Origin: Curtobacterium sp. 9128
Lineage (GTDB): Bacteria > Actinomycetota > Actinomycetes > Actinomycetales > Microbacteriaceae
NCBI RefSeq assembly: GCF_900086645.1
Contig: NZ_LT576451.1
Location: 3,658,001-3,722,000 of the forward strand
Direction: 5' to 3'
Length of the DNA: 64,000 bases
Part shown: piece after piece, positions 25,564-34,059 of the stretch
Layout: each line of letters begins with the position of its first letter
Numbering within the stretch: the first letter of the stretch is position 1
The notes under the pieces: model-generated
What the model was told of the DNA's origin: nothing
What the model saw: the letters and a program-made list of their open reading frames with translations, nothing else
Database searches by the model: none
Position numbers and translations under genes: made by a program

Positions 25564-28500
25564 ATGTCTCCCACGCCGCCCGTCATCACCTACCCGCCCG
25601 AGCTGCCGGTCTCGCAGCGGCGGGACGACATCGCCGCCGCCATCCGCGACAACCAGGTCGTGATCGTCGCCGGAGCGACGGGGTCCGGCAAGACGACGCA
25701 GCTGCCGAAGATCTGCCTCGAGCTCGGGCGCGAGAACATCGGGCACACCCAGCCCCGACGCATCGCCGCGCGCACCATCGCGGAGCGCGTCTCCGAAGAA
25801 CTCGGCGGCGAACTCGGTGACCTCGTCGGGTACCAGGTCCGCTTCACCGACAAGGTCAGCGCGAACACCCGGGTCAAGCTCATGACCGACGGGATCCTGC
25901 TGAACGAGATCCACTTCGACCGCGACCTGAAGCGCTACGACACGATCATCATCGACGAAGCACACGAGCGCTCCCTGACGATCGACTTCCTCCTCGGGTA
26001 CCTCAAGCGACTGCTCCCCCGCCGGCCCGACCTCAAGCTCATCATCACGAGCGCGACGATCGACCCGGAGTCCTTCTCGAAGCACTTCGGCGACGCCCCG
26101 ATCATCGAGGTGTCCGGCCGCACCTACCCGGTCGAGATCCGCTACCGTGCACTCGTCGCGGAAGACCCGGACGACGACGGGGACGACGACACCGATTCGC
26201 GCACCGCGGACGCCGGCAACGGAGCCGACGACCGAGACGCACTCACCGGCATCACCGACGCGCTCGACGAACTCGCGCGCGAAGACCCGGGCGACGTCCT
26301 CGTGTTCCTGTCCGGCGAGAACGAGATCCGCGACGCCCAGGACGCGATCGAGGGCAAGCACTACCCGGGCACCGAGGTCCTCCCGCTGTACGGCCGCTTG
26401 TCCGCGGCCGACCAGCACCGGGTGTTCCAGCGCAGCGCGACCCCGGGTGTCCGACGGCGAGTCGTGCTCGCGACGAACGTCGCCGAGACCTCGCTGACCG
26501 TGCCCGGCATCAAGTACGTCATCGACACCGGGACCGCCCGCATCTCGCGGTACTCCCCCCGCGCGAAGGTCCAGCGGCTCCCGATCGAGGCGATCTCGCA
26601 GGCCAGCGCGAACCAGCGCTCCGGCCGCGCTGGACGCACGAGCGCTGGTATCGCCATCCGGCTGTACTCCGAGGACGACTTCGAGCGGCGTCCCGAGTTC
26701 ACCGACCCCGAGATCCTCCGCACGAACCTCGCCGCCGTCATCCTGCAGATGATCTCGCTCGGGTTCGGCGACATCGAGTCCTTCCCGTTCCTGCAGCCGC
26801 CGGACTCCCGTGGCGTGAAGGACGGCCTGGACCTGCTCCGCGAACTCCGCGCCGTCGACAAGGACGGCGCGATCACGAAGTCAGGCCGGCAACTGACCCG
26901 TCTGCCGATCGACCCGCGGCTCGGACGGATGGTGCTCGAGGCCGGTCGACAGGGCGTCGGGCGAGAGGTCATCGCGGTCGTCTCCGCGTTGAGCATCCAG
27001 GACCCCCGGGAGCGCCCCCTCGAGAAGCGCGCGCACGCCGATCAGCTGCACGCGCGCTTCGCCGACCCGACGAGTGACTTCCTGACCCTGCTCGGCCTGT
27101 GGAACTACATCGAGGACAAGCAGGACGAGCTGTCGTCGAGCGCGTTCCGACGGCTGTGCAAGGCCGAGTTCCTGAACTACCTCCGCATCCGTGAGTGGCA
27201 GGACCTGTACCGCCAGCTGTCACGGGCGGCGAAGCAGGTCGGGATCCACGTCGGCAAGGAGCGCAAGGACGACCCCGACGCCGTGCACCGATCGCTGCTC
27301 GCCGGACTCCTCAGCCAGATCGGCCTGCGCGACCGCGAGAAGCGCGACTACCTCGGATCGCGGAACACCCGGTTCGTGCTCTTCCCTGGCAGCGTCCTGG
27401 CGAAGAAGCAGCCGGACGCGGTGATGGCCGCCGAACTCGTCGAGACGAGCCGCCTGTTCGCCCGCACCGCCGCCCGGATCGACCCCGCGTGGACGGAACA
27501 GCTCGCCGGCGACCTCCTCAAGCGCACCTACGGCGAGCCGCACTGGGAGAAGAAGCAGGGCGCCGTCGTCGCCTACGAGCGCGTGACGCTGTTCGGTGTC
27601 CCGATCGTGCAGCGCCGCCGCGTGCAGTACGCCCGGATCGACCCCGTGCACTCGCGGGAGCTCTTCATCCGGCACGCCCTGGTCGAGGGCGAGTGGGAAT
27701 CGCAACAGGCGTTCGACCGTGCGAATCGGAAGCTCCGCAAGGAACTCGAACAGCTCGAGGAACGCACCCGCCGACGCGACATCCTGCTCGACGACGAGAC
27801 CGTCTACGAGTTCTACGACGCCAGGATCCCCGCAGAGGTCGCCACGACGCGCGACTTCGAGGGCTGGTGGCGACGGATCCGCCGGGACGAGCCCGAGCTG
27901 CTGACGATGCGGAGGGAAGACCTCCTCGACGAAGACGCCGCCGAAGCAGCACAGGACGAGCAGGAGTACCCGACGCAGTGGCGGTCAGGCGACCAGCGCC
28001 TCGCGGTCAAGTACCGCTTCGAGCCCGGTGCCGCGGACGACGGCGTCAGCGTCCAGGTCCCGCTGGCGCTGCTCCCCCGTATGCGCGAGGAGGGCTTCGA
28101 CTGGCAGGTCCGCGGTCTCCGCAAGGAACTCGTGACCGCGCTCATCAAGGCCCTGCCGAAGCAGATCCGGAAGAACGTCGTCCCCGCGGCCGACTGGGCG
28201 GAGAAGATCGTCGAGGAACTCCCCGACGACGCACCCACGACACCGACGGAGAGCTTCCGCGCGACCCTCGCGAAGACGATCCAGCGCATGACCTACGTGC
28301 AGGTCTCCGAGCGCGACTTCGACATGTCCCGCGTCCCCGCACACCTGCTGCCGACCTACGCGGTCGTCGACGAACGCGGCCGTCGCGTCGAGGCCGGCAA
28401 GGACCTCTCCGCGCTGCAGACGAAGCTGAAGGACAGGACGCAGCAGAGCGTCGCCGCCGCGACGCAGCGCCAGGGTCGTCCAGGAGGCTCGGCGCGGGTC

Positions 28501-29412
28501 GCCGAGGCATCCTCCGGCCGTCAGGTGGAGCGTTCGGGGCTCGTGGCCTGGCCCGACACGGACCTGCCGGAGATCCTGGACACGAAGCAGGCAGGCGGCG
28601 TGATCCGCGCCTACCCGGCGCTCGTCGAAGAGGGCTCCGGTCCGAAGGCGACCGTCGGCGTGCAGCTGCTCGCGAACCAGTCCGACCGCGCCGTGCAGAT
28701 GCCGGCTGGCGTTCGACGGCTCGTGATGCTCGCGGTGCCGTCACCGGTGTCGTACATCCAGTCGCACCTCACCTCGCAGGAGAAGCTCGCGCTCGCCGCC
28801 AGCCCGTACCCGTCGACGAACGCGCTCTTCGACGACGTGCTCGCGGCCGTGGTGGATGCCGGCATCCGGCGAGCGCACCCGGACGGGCTGCTCTTCACGA
28901 AGGCCGAGTTCGAGGCCGTCCGGAACGCGGTGTCCGCATCCGTCGTCGACACGATGTTCACTGCCGTGTCCGAGGTCGCCGCGGTGCTCGCCGCACAGCG
29001 ATCTGCGGAGCGAGCCCTCAAGCAGGCCACGAACATGTCCCTGCTGCCGGCGCTGAACGACATGCGGCAGCAGCTCGAGCGCCTCGTGTTCCCCGGGTTC
29101 GTGTCCGTGGCCGGGCTCGACCGCCTCCGCCGGATCCGCGTGTACCTGCAGGGCGTGGAGGCCCGCGTGACGAAGCTCCTGCAGAACCCGGGCAGGGATG
29201 CCACCTGGATGCGTGAGGTCTCGGCTGCGACCGGCCGGTACGAAGACGCCGGGGGGACGTTCCCGCCGGCCGTCGGAGCGCACCCGGAACTCGTGCACGC
29301 CAGGTGGATGCTCGAGGAGTTCCGCCTCAGCCTCTTCGCGCAGGAGCTCGGGACCGCCGAGACGGTCTCGCTGCAGCGCATCACGAAGGCACTGTCCGCC
29401 GCCTCTGCCTGA
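25564..29412 (+). CDS. hrpA: ATP-dependent RNA helicase HrpA
   Basis: 1,282 residues, the full HrpA length. DEAH-box motifs in order: GATGSGKTTQLPK (37-49), TQPRRIAARTIAERV, IIDEAHERSLTIDF (~130), TSATIDPESFS, LVFLSGENEIRDAQ-type region, VLATNVAETSLTVPGI and QRSGRAGRTSAGIAIRLYSE. The helicase-associated and OB-like domains follow, then a long C-terminal DUF3418 region unique to HrpA. E. coli HrpA resolves stalled ribosomes and processes some mRNAs. A low-complexity linker (RQGRPGGSARVAEASSG) lies near residue 980. Confidence 0.95.
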   Translation: MSPTPPVITYPPELPVSQRRDDIAAAIRDNQVVIVAGATGSGKTTQLPKICLELGRENIGHTQPRRIAARTIAERVSEELGGELGDLVGYQVRFTDKVSANTRVKLMTDGILLNEIHFDRDLKRYDTIIIDEAHERSLTIDFLLGYLKRLLPRRPDLKLIITSATIDPESFSKHFGDAPIIEVSGRTYPVEIRYRALVAEDPDDDGDDDTDSRTADAGNGADDRDALTGITDALDELAREDPGDVLVFLSGENEIRDAQDAIEGKHYPGTEVLPLYGRLSAADQHRVFQRSATPGVRRRVVLATNVAETSLTVPGIKYVIDTGTARISRYSPRAKVQRLPIEAISQASANQRSGRAGRTSAGIAIRLYSEDDFERRPEFTDPEILRTNLAAVILQMISLGFGDIESFPFLQPPDSRGVKDGLDLLRELRAVDKDGAITKSGRQLTRLPIDPRLGRMVLEAGRQGVGREVIAVVSALSIQDPRERPLEKRAHADQLHARFADPTSDFLTLLGLWNYIEDKQDELSSSAFRRLCKAEFLNYLRIREWQDLYRQLSRAAKQVGIHVGKERKDDPDAVHRSLLAGLLSQIGLRDREKRDYLGSRNTRFVLFPGSVLAKKQPDAVMAAELVETSRLFARTAARIDPAWTEQLAGDLLKRTYGEPHWEKKQGAVVAYERVTLFGVPIVQRRRVQYARIDPVHSRELFIRHALVEGEWESQQAFDRANRKLRKELEQLEERTRRRDILLDDETVYEFYDARIPAEVATTRDFEGWWRRIRRDEPELLTMRREDLLDEDAAEAAQDEQEYPTQWRSGDQRLAVKYRFEPGAADDGVSVQVPLALLPRMREEGFDWQVRGLRKELVTALIKALPKQIRKNVVPAADWAEKIVEELPDDAPTTPTESFRATLAKTIQRMTYVQVSERDFDMSRVPAHLLPTYAVVDERGRRVEAGKDLSALQTKLKDRTQQSVAAATQRQGRPGGSARVAEASSGRQVERSGLVAWPDTDLPEILDTKQAGGVIRAYPALVEEGSGPKATVGVQLLANQSDRAVQMPAGVRRLVMLAVPSPVSYIQSHLTSQEKLALAASPYPSTNALFDDVLAAVVDAGIRRAHPDGLLFTKAEFEAVRNAVSASVVDTMFTAVSEVAAVLAAQRSAERALKQATNMSLLPALNDMRQQLERLVFPGFVSVAGLDRLRRIRVYLQGVEARVTKLLQNPGRDATWMREVSAATGRYEDAGGTFPPAVGAHPELVHARWMLEEFRLSLFAQELGTAETVSLQRITKALSAASA

Positions 29413-29447
29413 CCGATAGGTTCTCCCCCAAGGGCGAAGGGGATCCC

Positions 29448-30200
29448 ATGGTGGAACGCACGGATCGGTACGGCAGGGCGATCGAGCGAGCGGACGGGCG
29501 GGACTTCCCGTTCTGGGACGGCGATCCGCTCGCGCTGCGCGCGTGGCAGTGGGTGGTGATCGTCCTCGCGTGTGTCGTCGCGATCAACGTCCTGAGCTGG
29601 TACCCGGCGCACGACAACGTGCAGTCCCTCGTGCCCCGCTTCCTGTTCACCGCGATCCCCCTCACCGTGTTCATCGCCTTCACCCGAGGTCGCTGGTCGC
29701 GGATCTTCCAGCGGACGACCGGTCGGGACTTCCTGACGATGGTCCTGTTCGCGATCGCGAACGTCATCGTCACGTTCCTCGTGGGAGTCATCGTGAAGAC
29801 AGTGTTCGGCGCGACGGCGAACACCGCGGCGAACGGCATCCACGGGGCCGCCGAGCTGATCTCGTTCTACGTCGGAACCGCGATCCAGCTGTTCGGCGAG
29901 GAGCTGTTCACGATCCTGCCCTTCCTCGCCGTCATGGCGCTCTGCCACCGGCTCGGGCTGACGCGCAAGCAGGCGATCCTCGTCGCGTGGCTGGCGACGG
30001 CCGTCTGGTTCGGTGCTGCTCACCTGCCGACCTACGGGTGGAACGTCGCCCAGGCGCTCCTCGTGATCGGTGTCGCTCGCCTCGTGCTGACGCTGGCGTA
30101 CATCCGGACGAAGAACATCGCGGTGAGCACCGGTGCACACATCCTCAACGACTGGGTCATCTTCACCTTCACCATCGTCACGACGGGAGCACTCCTGTGA
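29448..30200 (+). CDS. CPBP-family intramembrane protease homologue
   Basis: 250 residues with about seven hydrophobic segments. The Abi/CPBP block is present: FGEELFTILPFL (motif 1 region), FGAAHLPTY (FxxxH motif 2) and AHILNDW (motif 3). Motif 1 normally reads EExxxR; here the Arg is absent (EELFTIL), so catalysis or substrate type may differ. A GAAGGGGA ribosome-binding site precedes the ATG. Its stop overlaps the GTG of the VOC gene. Such proteins act in protein maturation or bacteriocin immunity; the role here is unknown. Confidence 0.8.
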   Translation: MVERTDRYGRAIERADGRDFPFWDGDPLALRAWQWVVIVLACVVAINVLSWYPAHDNVQSLVPRFLFTAIPLTVFIAFTRGRWSRIFQRTTGRDFLTMVLFAIANVIVTFLVGVIVKTVFGATANTAANGIHGAAELISFYVGTAIQLFGEELFTILPFLAVMALCHRLGLTRKQAILVAWLATAVWFGAAHLPTYGWNVAQALLVIGVARLVLTLAYIRTKNIAVSTGAHILNDWVIFTFTIVTTGALL

Positions 30201-30565
30201 TCGGTTCACTCGATGTCATCGTCCTCGACTGCCCGGACACCCGCGCGCTCGCGCGGTTCTGGGCCGAGGTCATCGGCGGCGAGATCGTGCAGTTCGACGA
30301 CGACTGGGCAGAGGTGGTCCTGCCGATCGAGGGCAGCCGCCCGCTCCTCGCCTTCCAGCACGTCGACGACTACCGCGCGCCGGAGTGGCCCGGCCAGGTC
30401 GTCCCGCAGCAGATCCACCTCGACGTGAAGGTCGAGGACATGGATGCCGGCGAAGCAGCGGTCCTGGCGATCGGCGCGACCGCCACGGGCGAGGGTTCCG
30501 ACGGCTTCCGGGTGTACCTCGACCCCGCCGGCCACCCGTTCTGCCTGATCGTCCCGAACGACTGA
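30197..30565 (+). CDS. VOC-superfamily (glyoxalase-like) protein
   Basis: 122 residues; GTG overlaps the CPBP stop (GTGA). One complete glyoxalase fold: VIVLDCPDTRALARFWAEV at the start, VVPQQIHLDVKVEDMDAGEA in the middle and the closing GFRVYLDPAGHPFCLI. The metal-type His and acidic residues (H in QIHLDV; D/P/GHPFCL) are retained. Members include isomerases, dioxygenases and antibiotic-binding proteins, so a function cannot be given. A paralogue is at 39593-39979. Confidence 0.85.
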   Translation: MIGSLDVIVLDCPDTRALARFWAEVIGGEIVQFDDDWAEVVLPIEGSRPLLAFQHVDDYRAPEWPGQVVPQQIHLDVKVEDMDAGEAAVLAIGATATGEGSDGFRVYLDPAGHPFCLIVPND

Positions 30566-30574
30566 GTGCACGGC

Positions 30575-31222
30575 ATGATCCGGACGGTGCTGTTCGACCT
30601 CGACGGGGTGATCCGTCACTTCGACCCGGACCACGTCGCCACGATCGAGCACCGCCACGGGCTCGACGCCGGGTCGATCGAGGCGTTCGCGTTCTCGCCG
30701 CCGCTCATCGACGACGTGACGACCGGACGGATCCGCCGCGCCGACTGGATCGCCGCGATCGGCGACCACATCGACGACGCAGCTGCGGCCGATGCGTGGG
30801 GACGGCAGCCGTTCCGCGCCGACCCTGACGTGCTGGACCTCCTCGACGAGCTCCGCAGCGCTGGCCACGGCGTCGCGGTCCTGACGAACGGGACGGACAC
30901 CGTGCCGGACGAGGTCGCGTCGTTCGGTCTGCTCGACCACGTCGACGCGGTGTTCAACTCCGCCGACATCGGGTTCGTGAAGCCCGACGTCCGAGCGTTC
31001 CGGCACGTGCTCGACGCCCTCGGCCTCGACGGATCCGAGGTCTTCTTCACCGACGACTCGGCGCGCAAGCTCACGGGTGCCGCCGAGCTCGGGATGGTGA
31101 CGCACCACTTCACCGACGTCGACGGGCTCCGGACGGCGCTCAGCGCGCAGGGGGCCCCGTCACCGTTGGGCGAGATCACGCAAGCAAGCCCGGATTCCAC
31201 CCCGCAGGGCCGACAATCGTGA
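30575..31222 (+). CDS. HAD-superfamily phosphatase with an exchanged C-terminus
   Basis: 215 residues from ATG 30575 (a GTG at 30566 is in frame). HAD motifs: FDLDGVIRHFD (I), VLTNGTD (II), KPDVRAFRHVLDAL (III Lys) and VFFTDDSARKLTGAAELGM (IV). It probably dephosphorylates a small sugar-phosphate-like compound. The last ~25 residues are odd: after TALSAQG the reading frame enters a 30-bp direct repeat and continues into inserted DNA. The downstream repeat copy would instead give ALSAQGVLSPRR and a stop, probably the original ending. Confidence 0.88.
   Translation: MIRTVLFDLDGVIRHFDPDHVATIEHRHGLDAGSIEAFAFSPPLIDDVTTGRIRRADWIAAIGDHIDDAAAADAWGRQPFRADPDVLDLLDELRSAGHGVAVLTNGTDTVPDEVASFGLLDHVDAVFNSADIGFVKPDVRAFRHVLDALGLDGSEVFFTDDSARKLTGAAELGMVTHHFTDVDGLRTALSAQGAPSPLGEITQASPDSTPQGRQS
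31135..31164. repeat. left 30-bp direct repeat of the insertion
   Basis: Begins GGCGCTCAGCGCGCAGGGGG and ends CGTCACC; 28 of 30 bases match 32224-32253. It lies in the HAD C-terminal codons. Confidence 0.85.
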
Positions 31223-31724
31223 CGGCGTGCCCTGCGTCGACCACCGCCACCGATGTGAACCAGTAGCTCGACCCCGACTCTTGGTCGGACCACTCGATGC
31301 GCACACCGCTGAGCAGATGATCGTCCACCACCACTGTGACGTCGGACCTGTCACAGCGCATGAGTTCACGCTCCGTCTGCTGTTCGACAGCGCGCATGAC
31401 CGCTTCTTCGATCGAACCGCCCCGGAGGACCGCCTGTATGACCTCCTCCGCTGCCCGCTCGCAGGCCATGACCACGTTGTCCGAGTCGAGGAGGCGTTCG
31501 GTGCGGACTCGTGCCCACTGCCAATCGTCGCCCTGCCCGTTCGCGACATGGTCGAAGACGTACACGTCGACGTAGTCGATCGTCTCATCGACACCGTATA
31601 AGCCGACCCCTGCGAGTTCGAAGCCCGGGCTGTCCATCGGAAGGGCGACGCGAGCACCGAAGCGCGCCGCTGCTGTTGCCACGTCGTCTGCCTCGAATGG
31701 CAGGTACCGGCGGGGATCCACCAT
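31176..31724 (-). CDS. hypothetical protein inside the insertion
   Basis: 182 residues, no family recognised. Predicted soluble, acidic and without signal peptide or TM segment. It opens with MVDPRRYLPFEADDVATAA and has an amphipathic middle (ACERAAEEVIQAVLRGGSIE) and a beta-rich end (SVAVVDAGHAVTIVGPAGWN). It starts 12 bp after the secreted-protein gene with a GGAG site, forming a two-gene operon, and its 3' end overlaps the HAD gene by 47 bp. The pairing of an exported small protein with a cytosolic one could suggest an effector with its immunity or processing partner; that is only a hypothesis. Confidence 0.6.
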   Translation of the reverse strand: MVDPRRYLPFEADDVATAAARFGARVALPMDSPGFELAGVGLYGVDETIDYVDVYVFDHVANGQGDDWQWARVRTERLLDSDNVVMACERAAEEVIQAVLRGGSIEEAVMRAVEQQTERELMRCDRSDVTVVVDDHLLSGVRIEWSDQESGSSYWFTSVAVVDAGHAVTIVGPAGWNPGLLA

Positions 31725-31736
31725 CCCGTCGCTCCG

Positions 31737-32148
31737 TCACTTCCAGGTCGGGTTCCCTGAGGAGCAGATCAGCCCCCAGGACGTCAGCACGTTACCCGAG
31801 GCCATCATCGAATTGATGCTTCCGGCTTGGCTGATCGACTTCCAGCCCGAGTTCCACGACGCAGAAATCGGCGCCAGTCCGGAATTGTTGTATGCCCTGA
31901 TCGAGTTCGAGGTCGACACAGTGACGCTCCACGTGTGCGACACAGGGGCACCCCAAGCCGGCGAGATGACGTACCCGGTGCTGTACTTCCGGGTGGTCCG
32001 GTTGCCGTAGACGGTCGACGTGCCGCAGTTTCCGACGGAAGTACCCCGTTCGCTCGTCGGATGCCAACGCGCTGGCCGGCGTCGCCGACCCGATGATGAA
32101 TGCGCCACAGATGGCCACCCCGGCTCCGTATGCGGTGAACTTTCCCAT
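31737..32148 (-). pseudogene. secreted small protein gene, frameshifted at a G run
   Basis: ATG at 32148 follows a near-perfect AAGGAGGGG site. Frame 0 encodes a clear signal peptide (MGKFTAYGAGVAICGAFIIG, then SATPASALA). After about 35 codons the natural-looking frame shifts: VGNCGTSTVYGNRTTRKYST through SASWNSGWKSIS to LICSSGNPTWK, ending at 31737. Removing one G from the GGGG run near 32043-32046 would fuse the two as ...SDERTGTSVGNC... . The mature part (~100 residues) would hold two Cys and several Trp. It resembles no family I can name. Mutation, sequencing error or slippage cannot be told apart. Confidence 0.6.
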
Positions 32149-32198
32149 TACCCCTCCTTGTCCTGGCGTTAACATTCCAGATTCTGGAGTGGTACACA

Positions 32199-32229
32199 AG
32201 CGCCAGCTGAATTGACTACGGCTGGCGCT
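32199..32229 (-). terminator. hairpin at the right boundary of the insertion
   Basis: AGCGCCAGC / GCTGGCGCT, a perfect 9-bp stem with a 13-base loop, touching the stop codon of the minus-strand kinase gene and the start of the right direct repeat. Confidence 0.55.
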
Positions 32230-32253
32230 CAGCGCGCAGGGGGTCCTGTCACC
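32224..32253. repeat. right 30-bp direct repeat of the insertion
   Basis: Begins GGCGCTCAGCGCGCAGGGGG and ends TGTCACC; two mismatches to 31135-31164. On the minus strand it encodes the kinase C-terminus (VTGPPAR). Confidence 0.85.
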
Positions 32254-32738
32254 CAGGCGATGACGTCGGCGAGCACCGGGTCGTACCCGTCGGTCGTGTC
32301 GACCTCGAGCACCGGCGCCCCGAGGTCCACCGGTTCGGCCACCAGCGGCAGGTTGCCGGCCACGCGGGCGTTCATCGCATCGTCGTGACCGCGTGCGACG
32401 AACCGCTCGTACGCCACGTCCGACCGACAGTGCACGTTGCGCACGACCCCGACGGGCGCCAGGAACTCGCGCACGTCCGCCTCGGACTGGTCGCGGTAGA
32501 GCGTCGCATCCGCGATGACGCTGCACCCGGCTGCCGCGTACCCGGCCGTCGCCGTCCAGAACAGCCGGATCCCGTGTGGGACGACCTCGTCGCGCGACAT
32601 CGCCCCGCCGGCCATCAGTCCCGCGTAGAGCTCGTCCCGGTGCACCCGCGGCCACCCGAGTTCTGCGGCGAGCGCTCGGGCGAGCGTGCTCTTGCCGCTG
32701 CCCGGTGCTCCGCTCAGCAGTGCGATGGTCGCCGGCAC
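32229..32738 (-). CDS. AAA_33-type small-molecule kinase
   Basis: 169 residues from GTG 32738, two bases after the stop of the YbaK paralogue. Walker A is ALLSGAPGSGKSTLARALAA (~6-25), followed by WPRVHRDELYAGLM and SVIADATLYRDQSEADVREF with a lid Arg region (NVHCRSDVAYERFVARG). The fold matches small kinases such as gluconate- or nucleoside-type enzymes, but the substrate is unknown. The last codons lie in a direct repeat shared with the HAD gene. Confidence 0.75.
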   Translation of the reverse strand: MPATIALLSGAPGSGKSTLARALAAELGWPRVHRDELYAGLMAGGAMSRDEVVPHGIRLFWTATAGYAAAGCSVIADATLYRDQSEADVREFLAPVGVVRNVHCRSDVAYERFVARGHDDAMNARVAGNLPLVAEPVDLGAPVLEVDTTDGYDPVLADVIAWVTGPPAR

Positions 32739-32740
32739 GG

Positions 32741-33286
32741 TCAGGCCTCGACGGGGTTCGCGAGCCCCTCGACCACCTCGACGTGCGGCAGCGCGGCGAG
32801 CACGGCGCCGGGGAGGAACACCTTCGCACCGCGGACCCCGGCACCGATGACCGCGTCCGGGACCTCCGACACCCGTGAGTCCACGTACACGGGCCACTCC
32901 GCGGGCAGCCCGATCGGTGTGATCCCGCCGTACTCCATCCCGGTGCGCGCAACCGCCTCGTCCATCGGCGCGAAGCTGGCCTTCCGAGCGCCGAGCAGCT
33001 GCTTGACGGTGCGGTTGACGTCGAGCCGGGTCGACGCGAGCACGATGCACGCGGCGAAGGTGACGTCGCTCCCGCGCTTGCCGGTCACGACGATGCAGTT
33101 CGCTCCGCCGGCCAGCGGGAACCCGTACGCCTCGGAGAACGCCGCCGTGTCGGCCAGCTCCGGATCGATCGCGGCGGCTTCGATCCCGCTCGCGAGGTCC
33201 GCCGGGAGCGCTGCGATCGCCTGCGCAACAGGCGCCGCGAGCAGGTCGACGGCTTGGAGGGCGGGGAGACGCTGCAGGATCGGCAC
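32741..33286 (-). CDS. YbaK/EbsC-type deacylase, second paralogue
   Basis: 181 residues. It keeps the YbaK ordering: GGANCIVVTGKRGSDVTFAA, VNRTVKQLLGARKASFAPMD (with the conserved LGARKASFA Lys-Ala-Ser segment) and EYGGITPIGLPAEWPVYVDS. The ARKASF motif is closer to canonical YbaK/ProX than the paralogue at 11789-12259, which lacks it. It probably edits mischarged tRNA. TAGGCT six bases before the GTG indicates a leaderless message continuing into the kinase gene. Confidence 0.88.
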   Translation of the reverse strand: MPILQRLPALQAVDLLAAPVAQAIAALPADLASGIEAAAIDPELADTAAFSEAYGFPLAGGANCIVVTGKRGSDVTFAACIVLASTRLDVNRTVKQLLGARKASFAPMDEAVARTGMEYGGITPIGLPAEWPVYVDSRVSEVPDAVIGAGVRGAKVFLPGAVLAALPHVEVVEGLANPVEA

Positions 33287-33292
33287 ACCGCC

Positions 33293-33298
33293 AGCCTA
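33293..33298 (-). promoter_or_regulatory. leaderless -10 element of the second YbaK gene
   Basis: Minus-strand TAGGCT with six bases to the GTG at 33286. Confidence 0.55.
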
Positions 33299-33321
33299 GG
33301 GATCTGGGCCAGAGTGGTGCC

Positions 33322-33990
33322 ATGGACGCGATGACCCCGGCACCGACGCCGATCGACCTGGACACCTGGCCGCGACGCGAGCACTTCGAGCACTACCGCG
33401 ACACCGTGCCGTGCACCTACGCGATGACCGTCGACGTGGACGTCACCGACTTCGTGCGAGCACTCGGCGACACCGGCCGGAAGACCTACCCGGCGCAGAT
33501 CTGGGCGCTCGCGACCGCGGTGAACCGGCACCGGGAGTTCCGGATGACGCTGCAGCCCGACCGCTCCCCTGCGATCTGGGACGTCGTGCACCCGGCCTTC
33601 ACGGTGTTCAACCCCGAGCGTGAGACGTTCAGTGCGGTGTGGGTGCCGTACGACGACGACTTCGGGACGTTCCACGACGCCGCGGTCGAGGCACTGGCGA
33701 CGTACCGGACGGCGACGACGATGATCCCGCAGCAGCCCCACCCGGCGAACCTCTTCGACGTCTCGAGCCTGCCGTGGCGGTCGTTCTCGGGCTTCACGAT
33801 CCAGATCCGGGACGGCTGGGACCACCTGCTGCCGATCTTCACGATCGGCAGGTACCACGAGCGTGACGGCCGCACCCTGATGCCGCTCGCGGTGCAGATC
33901 CACCACGCGGCCGCCGACGGCTTCCACACGACCCGCCTGATCGCCGACGTCGAGCGTCTGCTCGCCGAACCGTCCTGGCTCGCGGACTGA
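33322..33990 (+). CDS. type-A chloramphenicol acetyltransferase-like enzyme
   Basis: 222 residues, the CatA size. Matches the family along its length: WPRREHFEHYRDTVPCTYAMT (~14-34), YPAQIWALATAVNRHREFRM, VFNPERETFSAVWVPYDDDF, SSLPWRSFSGFTIQIRDGWD and the catalytic LAVQIHHAAADGFHTTRLI, where HHxxxDG gives the active His and structural Asp. It may acetylate chloramphenicol or another hydroxylated compound. Nothing nearby suggests a mobile resistance cassette, so a native metabolic role is equally possible. Confidence 0.85.
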   Translation: MDAMTPAPTPIDLDTWPRREHFEHYRDTVPCTYAMTVDVDVTDFVRALGDTGRKTYPAQIWALATAVNRHREFRMTLQPDRSPAIWDVVHPAFTVFNPERETFSAVWVPYDDDFGTFHDAAVEALATYRTATTMIPQQPHPANLFDVSSLPWRSFSGFTIQIRDGWDHLLPIFTIGRYHERDGRTLMPLAVQIHHAAADGFHTTRLIADVERLLAEPSWLAD

Positions 33991-34059
33991 CGTTCGTTCC
34001 GGGCGATGACAACGAAAACCGGCGTGCAGACGCGACGGTCCACGGGGCGCGACCAGGAG

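Noticed and set aside
31737..32148. Lactococcin-972-type bacteriocin
   Set aside because: Size and signal peptide fit, but the mature region lacks the conserved family residues I know; left unnamed.
33322..33990. CAT-like gene as part of an acquired resistance cassette
   Set aside because: No flanking mobile features and base composition like its neighbours; kept as a native-looking gene.
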